A DNA stretch of 64,000 nucleotides, from NCBI RefSeq assembly GCF_000759345.1, contig NZ_JPZL01000001.1, forward strand, positions 1,240,001 to 1,304,000, read 5' to 3'. The position numbers were made by a program, and so were the translations under genes. Below are positions 18,898-27,624 of the stretch, piece by piece (the stretch's first letter is position 1; each line of letters begins with the position of its first letter). The stretch comes from Litchfieldella xinjiangensis (lineage in GTDB: Bacteria > Pseudomonadota > Gammaproteobacteria > Pseudomonadales > Halomonadaceae). The notes beneath the pieces were generated by a model. That model saw only the letters and a program-made list of their open reading frames with translations. It did not search any database and had not been told where the DNA came from.

Positions 18898-18952
18898 TTA
18901 CAGAAACAATGGAACCTTTCTCATTATCCGAAAACACTCCTTCTCGTTTGAC

Positions 18953-20611
18953 TCACTCCGAGCCAACGCGGGCCACCGCATCGCGACTCGCCCCCTCGCG
19001 TTGGGCACCGGTGAGCTCGCTCAGTTGCCCTTGGCGCATTTCAAGCAGGCGATCCGCGTGCGCAAAGTAGCTATCGTCATGGCTGATCGCAAAGACCGTC
19101 GTGCCCATCTCGCGTAGGTGGGGCAACAGGTCGCGGTAGAATAGGCGGCGAAACTGGGGATCCTGGTCGGCGGCCCATTCGTCGAGCAACAGGATGTCGC
19201 GGGATTCGGCAATGGCCAGCAGCAGTGCCAGGCGCTTACGCTGCCCCTGGGAAAGATGCGGATTGGTGACCCGGTCCCCGGCGAACTGAAGCTTGTGCTG
19301 CATCTGCAGCCGCTCGAGCCAGGTCTCGACCAGCATGGGATCGGGCGCGTCGCCATTCGGCCCCATGAGCCGGTCGAATTGGTGGAAGTCGGTGAAGACG
19401 CTGGCAAAGCGCGCCCGGTAAGCGCCCCATTCCGCCGGGGTCAGGGCGCGTCCGTCGACCCGGATCTCACCCTCGAGGGGGCGGTAGAGCCCGGACAGCA
19501 GCCGCGCCAGGGTCGACTTGCCGCTTCCATTGCCCCCAATCAGGAAGACCTGCTCTCCGCGTACCAGTGTCAGGTCGATCGGCCCGACGACGAAGCCCTC
19601 CCCGGCTTCGCCTGACGCATAGCGGTACGTGACGCCCCGCAGCTCGATCTGTCGCCAGTCAGCCAAGGCATCGTCTACTTCAAAGCCCGCCTGGTACTCG
19701 GTCAGCTCGAGACTGTTGAGCTTGTCGAAGGCGACCTGGGCGTTGATCAGTGTCGGCCAGGCACCGACGGCTTGGATCAATGGCGTGCGCAGGAACAGCA
19801 GGGTCAAGGCAAAGGTCGCGGCCACCGAGGCACTGGCCCACCCCAGCCCGTTGGCCAGGAAGAACGCCACGCCAATGGCGCCCAGCATCATGATGTTGGC
19901 CCAATTGTTGACACTCAGGTGATAGGTATCGGCACGGATGATGTGATAGCGATAGTCACGCGCATCGGTGTCGTAGACCTCATCGAAAAGATGACGGGCC
20001 CGATCGCGATTGAGCGCCAGTTCCTTGCGGCCCTCGATCACCGATTGGAAATCCTGATATAACCGATCTTCACTCTCGCGGACCTGATGGAAATGGCTAT
20101 AGACGCGGGAAACCAGTAGCCAACCCACGCCCATGGTAAAGGCGATCCAGACCGCGGTGACGGCAAGCAGGGATGGCGACAGCCAGGCGAGGTAAGCCAC
20201 GGCCGCCAGGGTCAGTACCACCCCCTGGACCAGCTCCGGCAGGCGCACGAAGGCGATGGTGATATTGCGGACGTCGCTCGAGAGGCTGGCCAGCAGCGTG
20301 GCACTGCCCAGCTGTTCGAGGCGTTCGATGTCGGTATCGAGGATGCGCTTGACCAACCGGGCCCGTAAGCCATAGACGAAGTGATGCCCCAGCAGGGTCA
20401 ATGCCAGTTGTGCGCCCAGCGTCACGAGAAGCAGCAGCGCGAGCAGTCCGATGAACTGCGGCAAGGTCGATAGGGGACTGCCGGTTTCGATCAGTCGCTG
20501 GTTGATGAAGGCGATCACGCCGACCCCCAGCACCGCACTCGCCAGGCTCAACGCCATGACGGCGATGAATGGCCAGCGATAGTGACGAAAGACGACGCGC
20601 AGCAGTTCCAT
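18953..20611 (-). CDS. yojI: Cyclic-peptide/siderophore ABC exporter YojI
   Basis: A 552-residue fused exporter. The membrane domain covers about residues 1-300, the ATPase about 325-550. It follows the E. coli YojI pattern closely: [19 protein letters not shown] at the start, [15 protein letters not shown] in the membrane part, Walker [10 protein letters not shown], the unusual signature LSQGQRKR, Walker B with [12 protein letters not shown], and the end GQLSELTG with SRDAVAR. This family exports cyclic or modified peptides (microcin J25 in E. coli; PvdE-type proteins move pyoverdine precursors). AGGA precedes the ATG. Next to a TonB receptor it may export a peptide siderophore, which is inference. 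A terminator-like hairpin lies in its leader. Confidence 0.92.
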   Translation of the reverse strand: MELLRVVFRHYRWPFIAVMALSLASAVLGVGVIAFINQRLIETGSPLSTLPQFIGLLALLLLVTLGAQLALTLLGHHFVYGLRARLVKRILDTDIERLEQLGSATLLASLSSDVRNITIAFVRLPELVQGVVLTLAAVAYLAWLSPSLLAVTAVWIAFTMGVGWLLVSRVYSHFHQVRESEDRLYQDFQSVIEGRKELALNRDRARHLFDEVYDTDARDYRYHIIRADTYHLSVNNWANIMMLGAIGVAFFLANGLGWASASVAATFALTLLFLRTPLIQAVGAWPTLINAQVAFDKLNSLELTEYQAGFEVDDALADWRQIELRGVTYRYASGEAGEGFVVGPIDLTLVRGEQVFLIGGNGSGKSTLARLLSGLYRPLEGEIRVDGRALTPAEWGAYRARFASVFTDFHQFDRLMGPNGDAPDPMLVETWLERLQMQHKLQFAGDRVTNPHLSQGQRKRLALLLAIAESRDILLLDEWAADQDPQFRRLFYRDLLPHLREMGTTVFAISHDDSYFAHADRLLEMRQGQLSELTGAQREGASRDAVARVGSE

Positions 20612-20627
20612 GTGAAATCCTGGCCGG

Positions 20628-20661
20628 GAAAAGGGCGGTTAGTGTGACGCACACGCCCTTT
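20628..20661 (-). terminator. Terminator-like hairpin between the pentapeptide gene and yojI
   Basis: On the minus strand AAAGGGCG pairs with CGCCCTTT, the loop contains a smaller GTGTG/CACAC hairpin, and TTTT ends the 3' arm. It lies only 17 bases before the yojI start, so any yojI transcript that begins upstream must pass through it. Confidence 0.65.
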
Positions 20662-20717
20662 ATCGACAAGAATTCCTATTTACGTTCGCGCTTTCCGCCG
20701 TGCCCTGTCCTTCTGCT

Positions 20718-21812
20718 TCACGCATTTCGCAGTCGGTTGCCCAGACAGAACCCCAGCAGACCCAGCAAGGTGATGCCCGCGGTGACCTCCAGCGTGGTGG
20801 CCCATTGCAGCCAGCGCCAAGGCACCTCGGCATTCAGCGAGGCGGTCATGGCCTGCGCGCTGAAAAGCAACGCATCGCTGAAACGCAGCCAGAGCGAATC
20901 GCCAGGCTGCCCTGTGACGCCAGTCATGTAATAGAGCAGCGCAAAGCCCAGCATGACCACGACCGAGGTGGCCAGCACTCGCAACGGGCTCTCGCCGTAG
21001 TCGGCGACCCATTGGGCCAGGCTGCCAGCGAGCCACCGCAGCGTTCCCAGGAACAGCCCGGGCGGCGTCACTTCAGCCTGCCCACGACCTTCCTGATTCC
21101 CCTGGTGCCGCTCTTCACGACGCCGGCGCCACACATTGTCGGGCCGGACGGCCTGGGTTTCGAGTCGACGCGCCCGGCAATAGGCCCAACCGGCATCCCG
21201 GGTCGCGCCTGTCGAGGCCCAGTGCGCCGAGAGCGACCGATATATCGCCGCCGCCTCGAGGTGGCGTCTTGCCAGGTGCAGCGGGATCCTGGCCGGATCG
21301 TCCCCCCGGCCCATGCGTGCCAGCCCGGCATGATATCGCGCAAAGGTCGCGGCACGCTCCTGCACCAGTCCCGGACAATCCCCCGCCGCGATGACACGCC
21401 GTGGCAGCGCGACGCCATCGAACTGGGGCAGGTTCAGTGACGAGTCGTTCAGGTCGGCGGACTCGAAGACGGTGCCGGGCCCCAGTCGGGCACGGTAGAG
21501 ATCGCAGCCATTGAGCGAGGCGCGCTTGAAGGAGGTCCGCTCGATATCGGTATAGCGCATGTCGCAGTCCTCGAAGCGGGCCTCCTGGCATTTAACGTCC
21601 CGCCAACAGGTATGAATGAAGCTGCAACGGATCAACCGGGCCCGGCGGAAATCGAACCCTTCGATGGGCGTCGCGTTCTGCCCATGCCCAAACGCAACGT
21701 CGAGAATGTCGCAACCGGACAGGTCGACGCAATCGCCCGGTGCCCTGGCGTCGACGCGAGCCTGGACCGCCTCTTGGGTCAGCACCGCCCTTGCTCCGAC
21801 GAAGGCGCTCAT
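20718..21812 (-). CDS. Pentapeptide-repeat protein with C-terminal two-helix membrane domain
   Basis: A 364-residue protein. About residues 28-130 form pentapeptide repeats (for example FDFRRARLIRC and TSFKRASLNGCDLYRARL). A soluble helical stretch follows (about 150-215), then a basic, Gln/Arg-rich linker, and two transmembrane helices near 275-297 and 335-358. Between them DALLFSAQAMTA resembles the pore helix of a two-helix ion channel, but the selectivity sequence GYG is absent. Pentapeptide repeats joined to such a domain are known in uncharacterised bacterial membrane proteins; function is unknown. Its start overlaps the stop of the upstream HAD gene in ATGA, so the two are translationally coupled. 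Confidence 0.8.
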   Translation of the reverse strand: MSAFVGARAVLTQEAVQARVDARAPGDCVDLSGCDILDVAFGHGQNATPIEGFDFRRARLIRCSFIHTCWRDVKCQEARFEDCDMRYTDIERTSFKRASLNGCDLYRARLGPGTVFESADLNDSSLNLPQFDGVALPRRVIAAGDCPGLVQERAATFARYHAGLARMGRGDDPARIPLHLARRHLEAAAIYRSLSAHWASTGATRDAGWAYCRARRLETQAVRPDNVWRRRREERHQGNQEGRGQAEVTPPGLFLGTLRWLAGSLAQWVADYGESPLRVLATSVVVMLGFALLYYMTGVTGQPGDSLWLRFSDALLFSAQAMTASLNAEVPWRWLQWATTLEVTAGITLLGLLGFCLGNRLRNA

Positions 21813-22567
21813 CCCTGCAAGCCGAAATGCTGACGCGCCACCCGGGCGACAGCGGCCGGATCGCCGTCGCTCAGGGTGGCCAGCGGTGTGGGTAGCGCCA
21901 CGCCTTCGGGCACCGGGGTGCCACGATCGAGCAGTATCGCGGGGATGCCCAGCCGGCCGGCACCCAGAACGTCGTCGTAGGGGTTGTCCCCCACATAGAC
22001 AACATCAGCCGGCGCCACTTCGAGCGCGGCCAACGCCGCCCGGAACAGGGCCGGGTGGGGCTTGCAAGCCAACACGTCGGAACTGAACACGACGTGCTCG
22101 AAGCGATCCCAGAGCCCAAGCATCTTCAGTTCCGGCTCGGTGTAGGCACGCTGTGTGTTGGACGCAACGGCCAGGCGAAACCCCCGGCAGGCGTCGAGCA
22201 TCTCGAACGTCCCGGGCCAGACATCGATGTGGCGTGTGGTCACCTGGCGATAGACCAGGGCCAACTCGGGCACCAGCGTCTCCCGGCGTGAAGCCTCGAC
22301 ACCGAACCCTGCCAGCACGGCATCCCAGACCGTTCGCACGTCCACATCGGGTGGCTCCCCCGCTGCCCCAGCCATCTGGTGCGCATTGACGTCCCGGTAG
22401 CAACGTTCGAGTGCCTGCGGCGTCACCTGGACCAGGCGATATTTCAGCCACTGCGCAAGATGGATGAAGGTCCCCTCGTCGACGTGATCCCCATCGAAGC
22501 TCACCAGGGTCTTGAACACGTCGAAGAGAAGCACGGGGGCTTCGCGTTGGGTTTCTGTCTGAATCAT
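21809..22567 (-). CDS. HAD-superfamily hydrolase, dehalogenase-like
   Basis: A 252-residue cytoplasmic HAD protein. Motif I is DVFKTL: the nucleophile Asp is present, but the second Asp of the phosphatase pattern DxD is replaced by Phe, as in the DxYGT form of haloacid dehalogenases. Motif II is ASNT, motif III is the Lys of CKPHPALF, and motif IV is GDNPYDD. The cap region lies between motifs I and II. Dehalogenase, phosphatase and other activities are all possible. I start it at 22567, with GGAAG upstream; the longer frame adds 24 residues with no homology. It is coupled to the pentapeptide gene and divergent from the AEC carrier. Confidence 0.82.
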   Translation of the reverse strand: MIQTETQREAPVLLFDVFKTLVSFDGDHVDEGTFIHLAQWLKYRLVQVTPQALERCYRDVNAHQMAGAAGEPPDVDVRTVWDAVLAGFGVEASRRETLVPELALVYRQVTTRHIDVWPGTFEMLDACRGFRLAVASNTQRAYTEPELKMLGLWDRFEHVVFSSDVLACKPHPALFRAALAALEVAPADVVYVGDNPYDDVLGAGRLGIPAILLDRGTPVPEGVALPTPLATLSDGDPAAVARVARQHFGLQG

Positions 22568-22693
22568 GCGGCGGCTTCCGGTTCGGTCGGCTCGTAGTGT
22601 ATCCGAACGAAACCGTATGGGAACCTCGATGCATTTCACATGTGGCGCTCGAGTGTAGACAATAGCCTACCCTTGCCATCTTCAGGACCGCCC

Positions 22694-23572
22694 ATGCTTG
22701 CCGAACTCTTTGCCGTAATGGCGCCTGTCTTCGTCGGGGCCAGCCTCGGTTTCCTGTGGATTCGCACAGGCCATGATTATCCGGTGGAGTTCGTCACCAA
22801 GCTGGTCTTCAACATCGGCACCCCCTCGCTGATCCTGGCCTCGCTATCCGGCGCCGAGGTCGACGCCGGCAGCTTCAGTCGCACCATGCTGGGCACCTTG
22901 CTGGTATTGGTGGGCATGGCCGCGCTGACCTTCCTCGTCGCCCCGTTGCTGCGCAAGGATTGGCGCGTCCTGCTCTCACCGATGATGTACCCCAATACCG
23001 GTAACATGGGGCTTCCCGTGGTGCTCTATGCCTTCGGCAGCGCCGGGTTCGCCTTCGCCATCGCGGTCATGGTCACGGTCTCGCTGATGCAGTTCACGTT
23101 CGGCACCATGATGTCCAGCCGCAGCGGCCGGCCGCTGCGGGCCTTGGTGCGCACACCGAATATCTACGCGATCCTCATCGCCCTGACGATCCTGCTCACC
23201 GATACCACCCTGCCGTTATGGCTGAACAATACCCTGGATCTCATGTCCGGCTTTACCGTGCCGCTGATGCTGATCACGCTGGGAGTATCGCTGGGCAGTA
23301 TCCAGGTACGCAACTTACGCTCCGGGGTCAGCTTCAGCCTGATCCGTACCCTGGCGGCGGCGCTGCTGGCGTCGGCCATCGGCTACCTGCTCGAGCTGCC
23401 TCCGCTGGCACATAGCATCCTGGTACTGCAGATGAGCATGCCGATCGCGGTGTTCAACTACCTGTTCGCCCAACGTGCCAAGCGCGAGCCGGCCTATGTC
23501 GCCAGCCTGGTGTTCTGCTCGACCCTGCTGTCGTTTCTCTACCTTCCGATACTGCTGGCGTACTTCATGTAA
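22694..23572 (+). CDS. AEC-family transporter
   Basis: A 292-residue inner-membrane carrier with about ten hydrophobic helices, of the auxin-efflux-carrier family. Family features are the two halves, the segment PNTGNMGLPVVLYAFG in the first, and VPLMLITLGVSLG in the second. Substrates of bacterial members include malate and other organic acids; none can be assigned here. The ATG at 22694 has AGGA 7 bases upstream; the open frame begins earlier without support. Confidence 0.88.
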   Translation: MLAELFAVMAPVFVGASLGFLWIRTGHDYPVEFVTKLVFNIGTPSLILASLSGAEVDAGSFSRTMLGTLLVLVGMAALTFLVAPLLRKDWRVLLSPMMYPNTGNMGLPVVLYAFGSAGFAFAIAVMVTVSLMQFTFGTMMSSRSGRPLRALVRTPNIYAILIALTILLTDTTLPLWLNNTLDLMSGFTVPLMLITLGVSLGSIQVRNLRSGVSFSLIRTLAAALLASAIGYLLELPPLAHSILVLQMSMPIAVFNYLFAQRAKREPAYVASLVFCSTLLSFLYLPILLAYFM

Positions 23573-23625
23573 TCCTTGCGCTATGCTCATTGGATGAGCC
23601 GACGATCGAGGAAATGCGCATCGCC

Positions 23626-23814
23626 ATGCGACACACGCTGACACGCCGTGCACTGCTTCGCCTGATCGGCCTGGCGGGCCTGGGAACCCTGCTGACGGGT
23701 ACCCTGGCCATGCGCTTGCCCGAAGGGCACTCGACACGTGACACCTCAAAGCGCGATTCGAACGATGAGAGACTGGTCGTGAGCGGTTGGCTTTTAAATA
23801 CCCAAGACCGCTGA
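23626..23814 (+). CDS. Tiny Tat-type protein, partner of the GMC oxidoreductase
   Basis: A 62-residue protein starting MRHTLTRRALLRLIGLAG, a twin-arginine-like signal, followed by a short polar part ending VVSGWLLNTQDR. The end faintly resembles the segment found in small subunits of membrane sugar and alcohol dehydrogenases, which carry a Tat signal and help export the large GMC subunit. At 62 residues it is less than half the usual size, so it may be reduced or degenerate. The stop overlaps the GMC start in TGATG, which supports a linked function. An earlier start at 23614 is possible. Confidence 0.6.
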   Translation: MRHTLTRRALLRLIGLAGLGTLLTGTLAMRLPEGHSTRDTSKRDSNDERLVVSGWLLNTQDR

Positions 23815-25271
23815 TGGAGATTCCCTTCGCCTCGCTTGGCAAACCCGGCGATAGCGTCGATGTCTGTGTGATCGGCACGGGGGCGGCGGGACTACCGATC
23901 GCTGCCCGTTTGGCCGAGCGCGGCCATCGTGTCGTGCTCTGCGAAGGCGGCGATATTGAATTCAGCGAGCGCTCCCAGTCGCTTTACCGTGGCACGGTCG
24001 TGGGCGGTGCCTATGTGCCGCTGGATACCGCCAGGCTGCGTTACCTGGGAGGCTCGACGAACCATTGGGGCGGCGTGTGTCGCCCTCTCGACCCTTACGA
24101 CTTCGCTGCGAAACCCGCCACCGCCGAGACGCGCTGGCCCATCGAGCATAGCGAGCTGGTTCCATACTACGGCGAGGCGGCACAGATTCTCGATGTGCTG
24201 CCCATTGGCCCGGATAGCGAATTGCCCGGCTCCGGCTTGAGGCGCATTCATTTCTCCATTGGCGAGTCGGTTCACACCCGAACACGTTACGCCTCGACGA
24301 TTAGGGATTCCCCGCGGCTCGCTTTCTGCTCGGCCGCCAACCTAATGGGTCTTGAGACCCGGGACGGCCGGATTACCTCGGCTCGCTTCACGAACTACGA
24401 AGGGGGCGTACGTGACGTACATGCACGTTTCTACGTCTTGGCCTGCGGGGGGATAGAAAACTCCCGATTGTTGTTATGGTCCAACCGGCAAAGCGGCGGC
24501 CGCCTGATTCGCAACGCCGATACGTTGGGGCGTTACTGGATGGATCATCCCCATGCATCGATCGGCCAGGCCCTGCTCTTCGACCCTGCCCCGCTGGGCC
24601 TGGATAGGGCCTATGACGCGTTCTTTGCGCCCACGCCACACGCCATGATCGCCAGGAACATACTCAACTGCGGCCTGCGGCTCCATACCATGGGGCCCGA
24701 GCAGAATCTGGCGCTGACTGAGGACTTGACAAGCCTGTCGCCTAGTCTCAAGCAGCGGATCCAGACGATGCAGGCCAGCGGTGTGGCACCCAAGGGAATC
24801 ATCCTGCGCGCGGCCTGGGAACAGGAGCCGCGTCGCGAGAACCGCATCGAGCTCGACGACACCCGTTTGGACAGCCTCGGCATGCCCCGGTGTCGGCTGA
24901 GTTGGGGGTACTCTTCACTGGATGTGCGCACCCTGCGCGAGAGCGTGTTGATGCTGGGTGATTACCTCCGCCAGACGGATATCGGCCGCTTGAAGCTTGC
25001 CGATTGGCTGACCCAGGAGCCGATCCTTCCGCCAGACACCGGCGAGTTGGTAGGACGCCACCACATGGGCGGCACGCGCATGGCCGCGAGTGCAAGCCAG
25101 GGTATCGTTGACCTCGACTGTCGTGTTTTCGATCAGGATAACCTGTATATCGGCGGTTCCAGTGTCTTTCCCGGCTGCGGCCATGCCAACCCGACCCTGA
25201 CCATCGTGCAGTTGGCCATGCGTATGGCCGATCATCTCGATGCCCGGCTGCTGCGGCAGACCATCGTATAG
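23814..25271 (+). CDS. GMC-family FAD oxidoreductase
   Basis: A 485-residue oxidoreductase of the glucose-methanol-choline family. The FAD site is GTGAAG near the N-terminus, followed by GGSTNHWGGVCRPL. The C-terminal part has HHMGGTRM, the FPGCGHANPTLTIVQLAMR block, and histidines in the expected catalytic area. It resembles the large subunit of periplasmic sugar, gluconate or sorbitol dehydrogenases. It has no signal of its own, so it may be exported with the Tat-type partner encoded just before it (TGATG overlap). A cytochrome subunit is not present. Substrate unknown. Confidence 0.85.
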   Translation: MEIPFASLGKPGDSVDVCVIGTGAAGLPIAARLAERGHRVVLCEGGDIEFSERSQSLYRGTVVGGAYVPLDTARLRYLGGSTNHWGGVCRPLDPYDFAAKPATAETRWPIEHSELVPYYGEAAQILDVLPIGPDSELPGSGLRRIHFSIGESVHTRTRYASTIRDSPRLAFCSAANLMGLETRDGRITSARFTNYEGGVRDVHARFYVLACGGIENSRLLLWSNRQSGGRLIRNADTLGRYWMDHPHASIGQALLFDPAPLGLDRAYDAFFAPTPHAMIARNILNCGLRLHTMGPEQNLALTEDLTSLSPSLKQRIQTMQASGVAPKGIILRAAWEQEPRRENRIELDDTRLDSLGMPRCRLSWGYSSLDVRTLRESVLMLGDYLRQTDIGRLKLADWLTQEPILPPDTGELVGRHHMGGTRMAASASQGIVDLDCRVFDQDNLYIGGSSVFPGCGHANPTLTIVQLAMRMADHLDARLLRQTIV

Positions 25272-25332
25272 CGAGCCCGCTCGCCATCACCCTCTGCTAG
25301 CTTTGTAAGACCTTAGCTCCATGGAGATTCTC

Positions 25333-26490
25333 ATGACCGTTCGCAGCGCCTTGCTTTCCCCTAGCCCCCTCATCGCCCTGGCCATGGGCACCGTGCTGCT
25401 TGGCGAGGCCGCCGTAGCCAGCGACGTCGTGCAGGAGCGTATCGAGACCCAACACCATGCACTACGCCTCGTGCGTCTCGCCGATGGCCTGGCCCATCCG
25501 TGGGCGGTGGCCGCATTACCCGATGAACGCTTCCTGGTGACCGAACGCGACAATGGCATGGCCCTTGTCGAGAACGGTGAAATCCGTCGGCTCGATGGCC
25601 TGCCGGAATTCTCCAATCATGGCCAGGGCGGCATGCTCGATGTAGTGCTCCACCCTCAATTCGGTGATGGCGCCAATGATTGGATCTACTTCACGTTCTC
25701 GAAACCGGGCGAGGGCGATGACACGGCCAGCGCCCTGGCTCGGGCGCGGTTGGAAGGCAATAGCCTGACCGATCTAGAGGAACTCTTCGTTCAGGATCGT
25801 TTCTCGCAGCCCGGCCGGCATTATGGCTCGCGCCTTGCCTGGCACGCCGATGGCAGCTTGATGATGAGCATCGGCGACCGCGGGGCCGAACCGCCCCGCG
25901 CTCAAGACAAGCAGGACCATGCCGGTAGCGTGCTGCGTCTCACCGAGACTGGCGAAGCACACTCGGACAACCCCTTTATCGATGACCCGGCAGGGCTCGA
26001 CGAGATTTATTCGATCGGCAATCGCAACATCCAAGGCATGACGGTGACTCAGGATGACAGCGTCTGGGCCAGCGAACATGGCCCTCGCACCGGGGACGAG
26101 CTCAATCGCATCGAAGCCGGCGTGAATTATGGTTGGCCCGTGGTCACCCTCGGCAACGACTACGCCACCAACGAGCCATTTGGCGAGAAATCCCGCCCCG
26201 GCATGCGCGATCCGGTGCTGGTGTTCGAAGGTCGATACGCACCATCGGGGCTGGCCGTCGTCAGCAGTGACCTCTTCCCTGAGTGGAGCGGCGACTTGCT
26301 GGCCGGTGGACTGGGCAGCGAAAAACTGGCTCGCATCGCGATTGACGGCGATACCGCGCAAGTCGAGGAGCTACTGCTCGAAGGCGAAATCGGAAGAATC
26401 CGCGACGTGAGACAAGGGCCCGATGGCACTATCTATCTCCTCAATGATGAGGCGAAAGGCGGGCTGTATCGTCTTGAGCGGGCTGAATGA
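25333..26490 (+). CDS. PQQ-dependent aldose sugar dehydrogenase-like protein
   Basis: A 385-residue exported protein of the soluble-glucose-dehydrogenase family: six-bladed propeller with signal peptide (about residues 1-28). Typical segments are LADGLAHPWAVAALPD, NHGQGGMLDVVLHPQF, RHYGSRLAWHADGSL, IYSIGNRNIQGM and EHGPRTGDELNRIEAG. Members oxidise aldoses with PQQ and calcium, although some lack activity. No PQQ synthesis genes are nearby. The second Met at 25333 is preferred because GGAG lies 6 bases before it. It follows the GMC gene by 61 bases, and a terminator lies downstream. Confidence 0.86.
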   Translation: MTVRSALLSPSPLIALAMGTVLLGEAAVASDVVQERIETQHHALRLVRLADGLAHPWAVAALPDERFLVTERDNGMALVENGEIRRLDGLPEFSNHGQGGMLDVVLHPQFGDGANDWIYFTFSKPGEGDDTASALARARLEGNSLTDLEELFVQDRFSQPGRHYGSRLAWHADGSLMMSIGDRGAEPPRAQDKQDHAGSVLRLTETGEAHSDNPFIDDPAGLDEIYSIGNRNIQGMTVTQDDSVWASEHGPRTGDELNRIEAGVNYGWPVVTLGNDYATNEPFGEKSRPGMRDPVLVFEGRYAPSGLAVVSSDLFPEWSGDLLAGGLGSEKLARIAIDGDTAQVEELLLEGEIGRIRDVRQGPDGTIYLLNDEAKGGLYRLERAE

Positions 26491-26501
26491 AGTGCGTATA
26501 C

Positions 26502-26533
26502 AAAAACATCGCCCCCGATAGTATCGGGGGCGA
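26502..26533. terminator. Bidirectional terminator
   Basis: A 10-bp GC-rich stem (TCGCCCCCGA/TCGGGGGCGA) with loop TAGTA lies between convergent genes; five T on the minus strand follow the stem closely. Confidence 0.82.
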
Positions 26534-26587
26534 ATGACTCACATTACAGTGAGTAGATCGTGATCCTTGCGGATCGATAGCAGTCGC

Positions 26588-27043
26588 TTAGTTGGACGGC
26601 ATGGACTGGCTATCTTCACCGAAACCTTCCTCGGCTTCGTCATCCTTCATCGGATCGTTGACCGGATCGGTTTCAGGTACGGCATTGTCGGGGTCAGGCA
26701 CATTACCTTGGGTAGTGTTGCCAGTCCCGGTGGTGCCAGCTGCACCGCCAGTAGTACCGCTCGTGGTTCCTTCATTCATCTGGGTGCCCGGAGACGTGCT
26801 GTTCTGGGTACCTGATGTAGAGGAATTGGATTCCATCTCTTCGGTGTTCGGGCCAAATTCCGGTGCATTGTTTGGTGCAGTCGGATCATTGACAGGATCG
26901 GTCTGGGGGATCGCTTCATCGGTCTTCTGCTCGACCGGCCCTTTTGCCCCTTCTCCTTCAGTAGCAAAGGTCAGCGGGCTGGCCACCAGGCCAAATGAAA
27001 CGCCGATAATACCTACTGTTTTGAGAAATTCCTTGGACATCAT
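26588..27043 (-). CDS. Exported low-complexity acidic protein, function unknown
   Basis: A 151-residue protein with an N-terminal signal (MMSKEFLKTVGIIGVSFG, cleavage probably near TFA-TE). The mature part has almost no aromatic residues and is rich in Thr, Asn, Gly, Asp, Glu and Pro. The motif TDPVNDP occurs twice, about residues 48-54 and 126-132. It is expected to be disordered. I recognise no family. AGGAGG lies 7 bases before the start. It shares orientation and character with the lipoprotein upstream at 27175-27624. Confidence 0.75.
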   Translation of the reverse strand: MMSKEFLKTVGIIGVSFGLVASPLTFATEGEGAKGPVEQKTDEAIPQTDPVNDPTAPNNAPEFGPNTEEMESNSSTSGTQNSTSPGTQMNEGTTSGTTGGAAGTTGTGNTTQGNVPDPDNAVPETDPVNDPMKDDEAEEGFGEDSQSMPSN

Positions 27044-27174
27044 GCTTGCACCTCCTAGGTACGCTTCCGACACTATGGTCTGAATGTTACGAGGAGTTTG
27101 TCCTTCCTCCTCGTTACTGCGTTCACTTTGACCATGGCAGCTATGAGCCGCATCGTCAAAGTCGTCTTGCTCGG

Positions 27175-27624
27175 TTACTGCGTGTTCTGCTCGTTTTCCT
27201 GCTCTTCTTCGTCCGACGGGCTGCTCTCAGCTTGAGCCGTCTCTTGTGTCTGAGCGGACATCTCATTTTGTGAGCTTGCGCTGCTCTGAGTATTGCTGCC
27301 CTGAGAGGCCGAGCCATTCTGCTGAATGTCGCTCGAATCGGTTGTCGCCTCACCGCTCATACCGGTATTGGCAGACTGCGACGCCTGATTCTGTTCGTCA
27401 TTGATAGGTGCGCCTTCTTCACTGGTGGCACCTTCCTGAATGACTGGATCTTCCTGCATGGCCGCATTGTCTTGCGTGGTCTCTTCCACGGCAGACTGCT
27501 CACCCTGGGCAGGCATCTCTTCTTCATCGTCACCACAACCCGCCAAGGCGATCGTGCCAAGGCCCAATGCAGTGACCGATGCCAAAGTCAGCAGCCGTTG
27601 ATGCAACGTGCGTCGTACTTTCAT
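27175..27624 (-). CDS. Low-complexity acidic lipoprotein, function unknown
   Basis: A 149-residue protein with a lipoprotein signal: basic start MKVRRTLHQR, hydrophobic core, and lipobox LAGC at about residue 29, followed by DDEEE. The mature part is rich in Gln, Ser, Glu and Asn without aromatic residues and is probably disordered and strongly acidic. AAGGAGG lies 9 bases before the start at 27624. It is divergent from the PRC-barrel gene and upstream of the other acidic protein. I do not recognise a family. Such tails can link the outer membrane to other envelope parts, but nothing here shows that. Confidence 0.75.
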   Translation of the reverse strand: MKVRRTLHQRLLTLASVTALGLGTIALAGCGDDEEEMPAQGEQSAVEETTQDNAAMQEDPVIQEGATSEEGAPINDEQNQASQSANTGMSGEATTDSSDIQQNGSASQGSNTQSSASSQNEMSAQTQETAQAESSPSDEEEQENEQNTQ

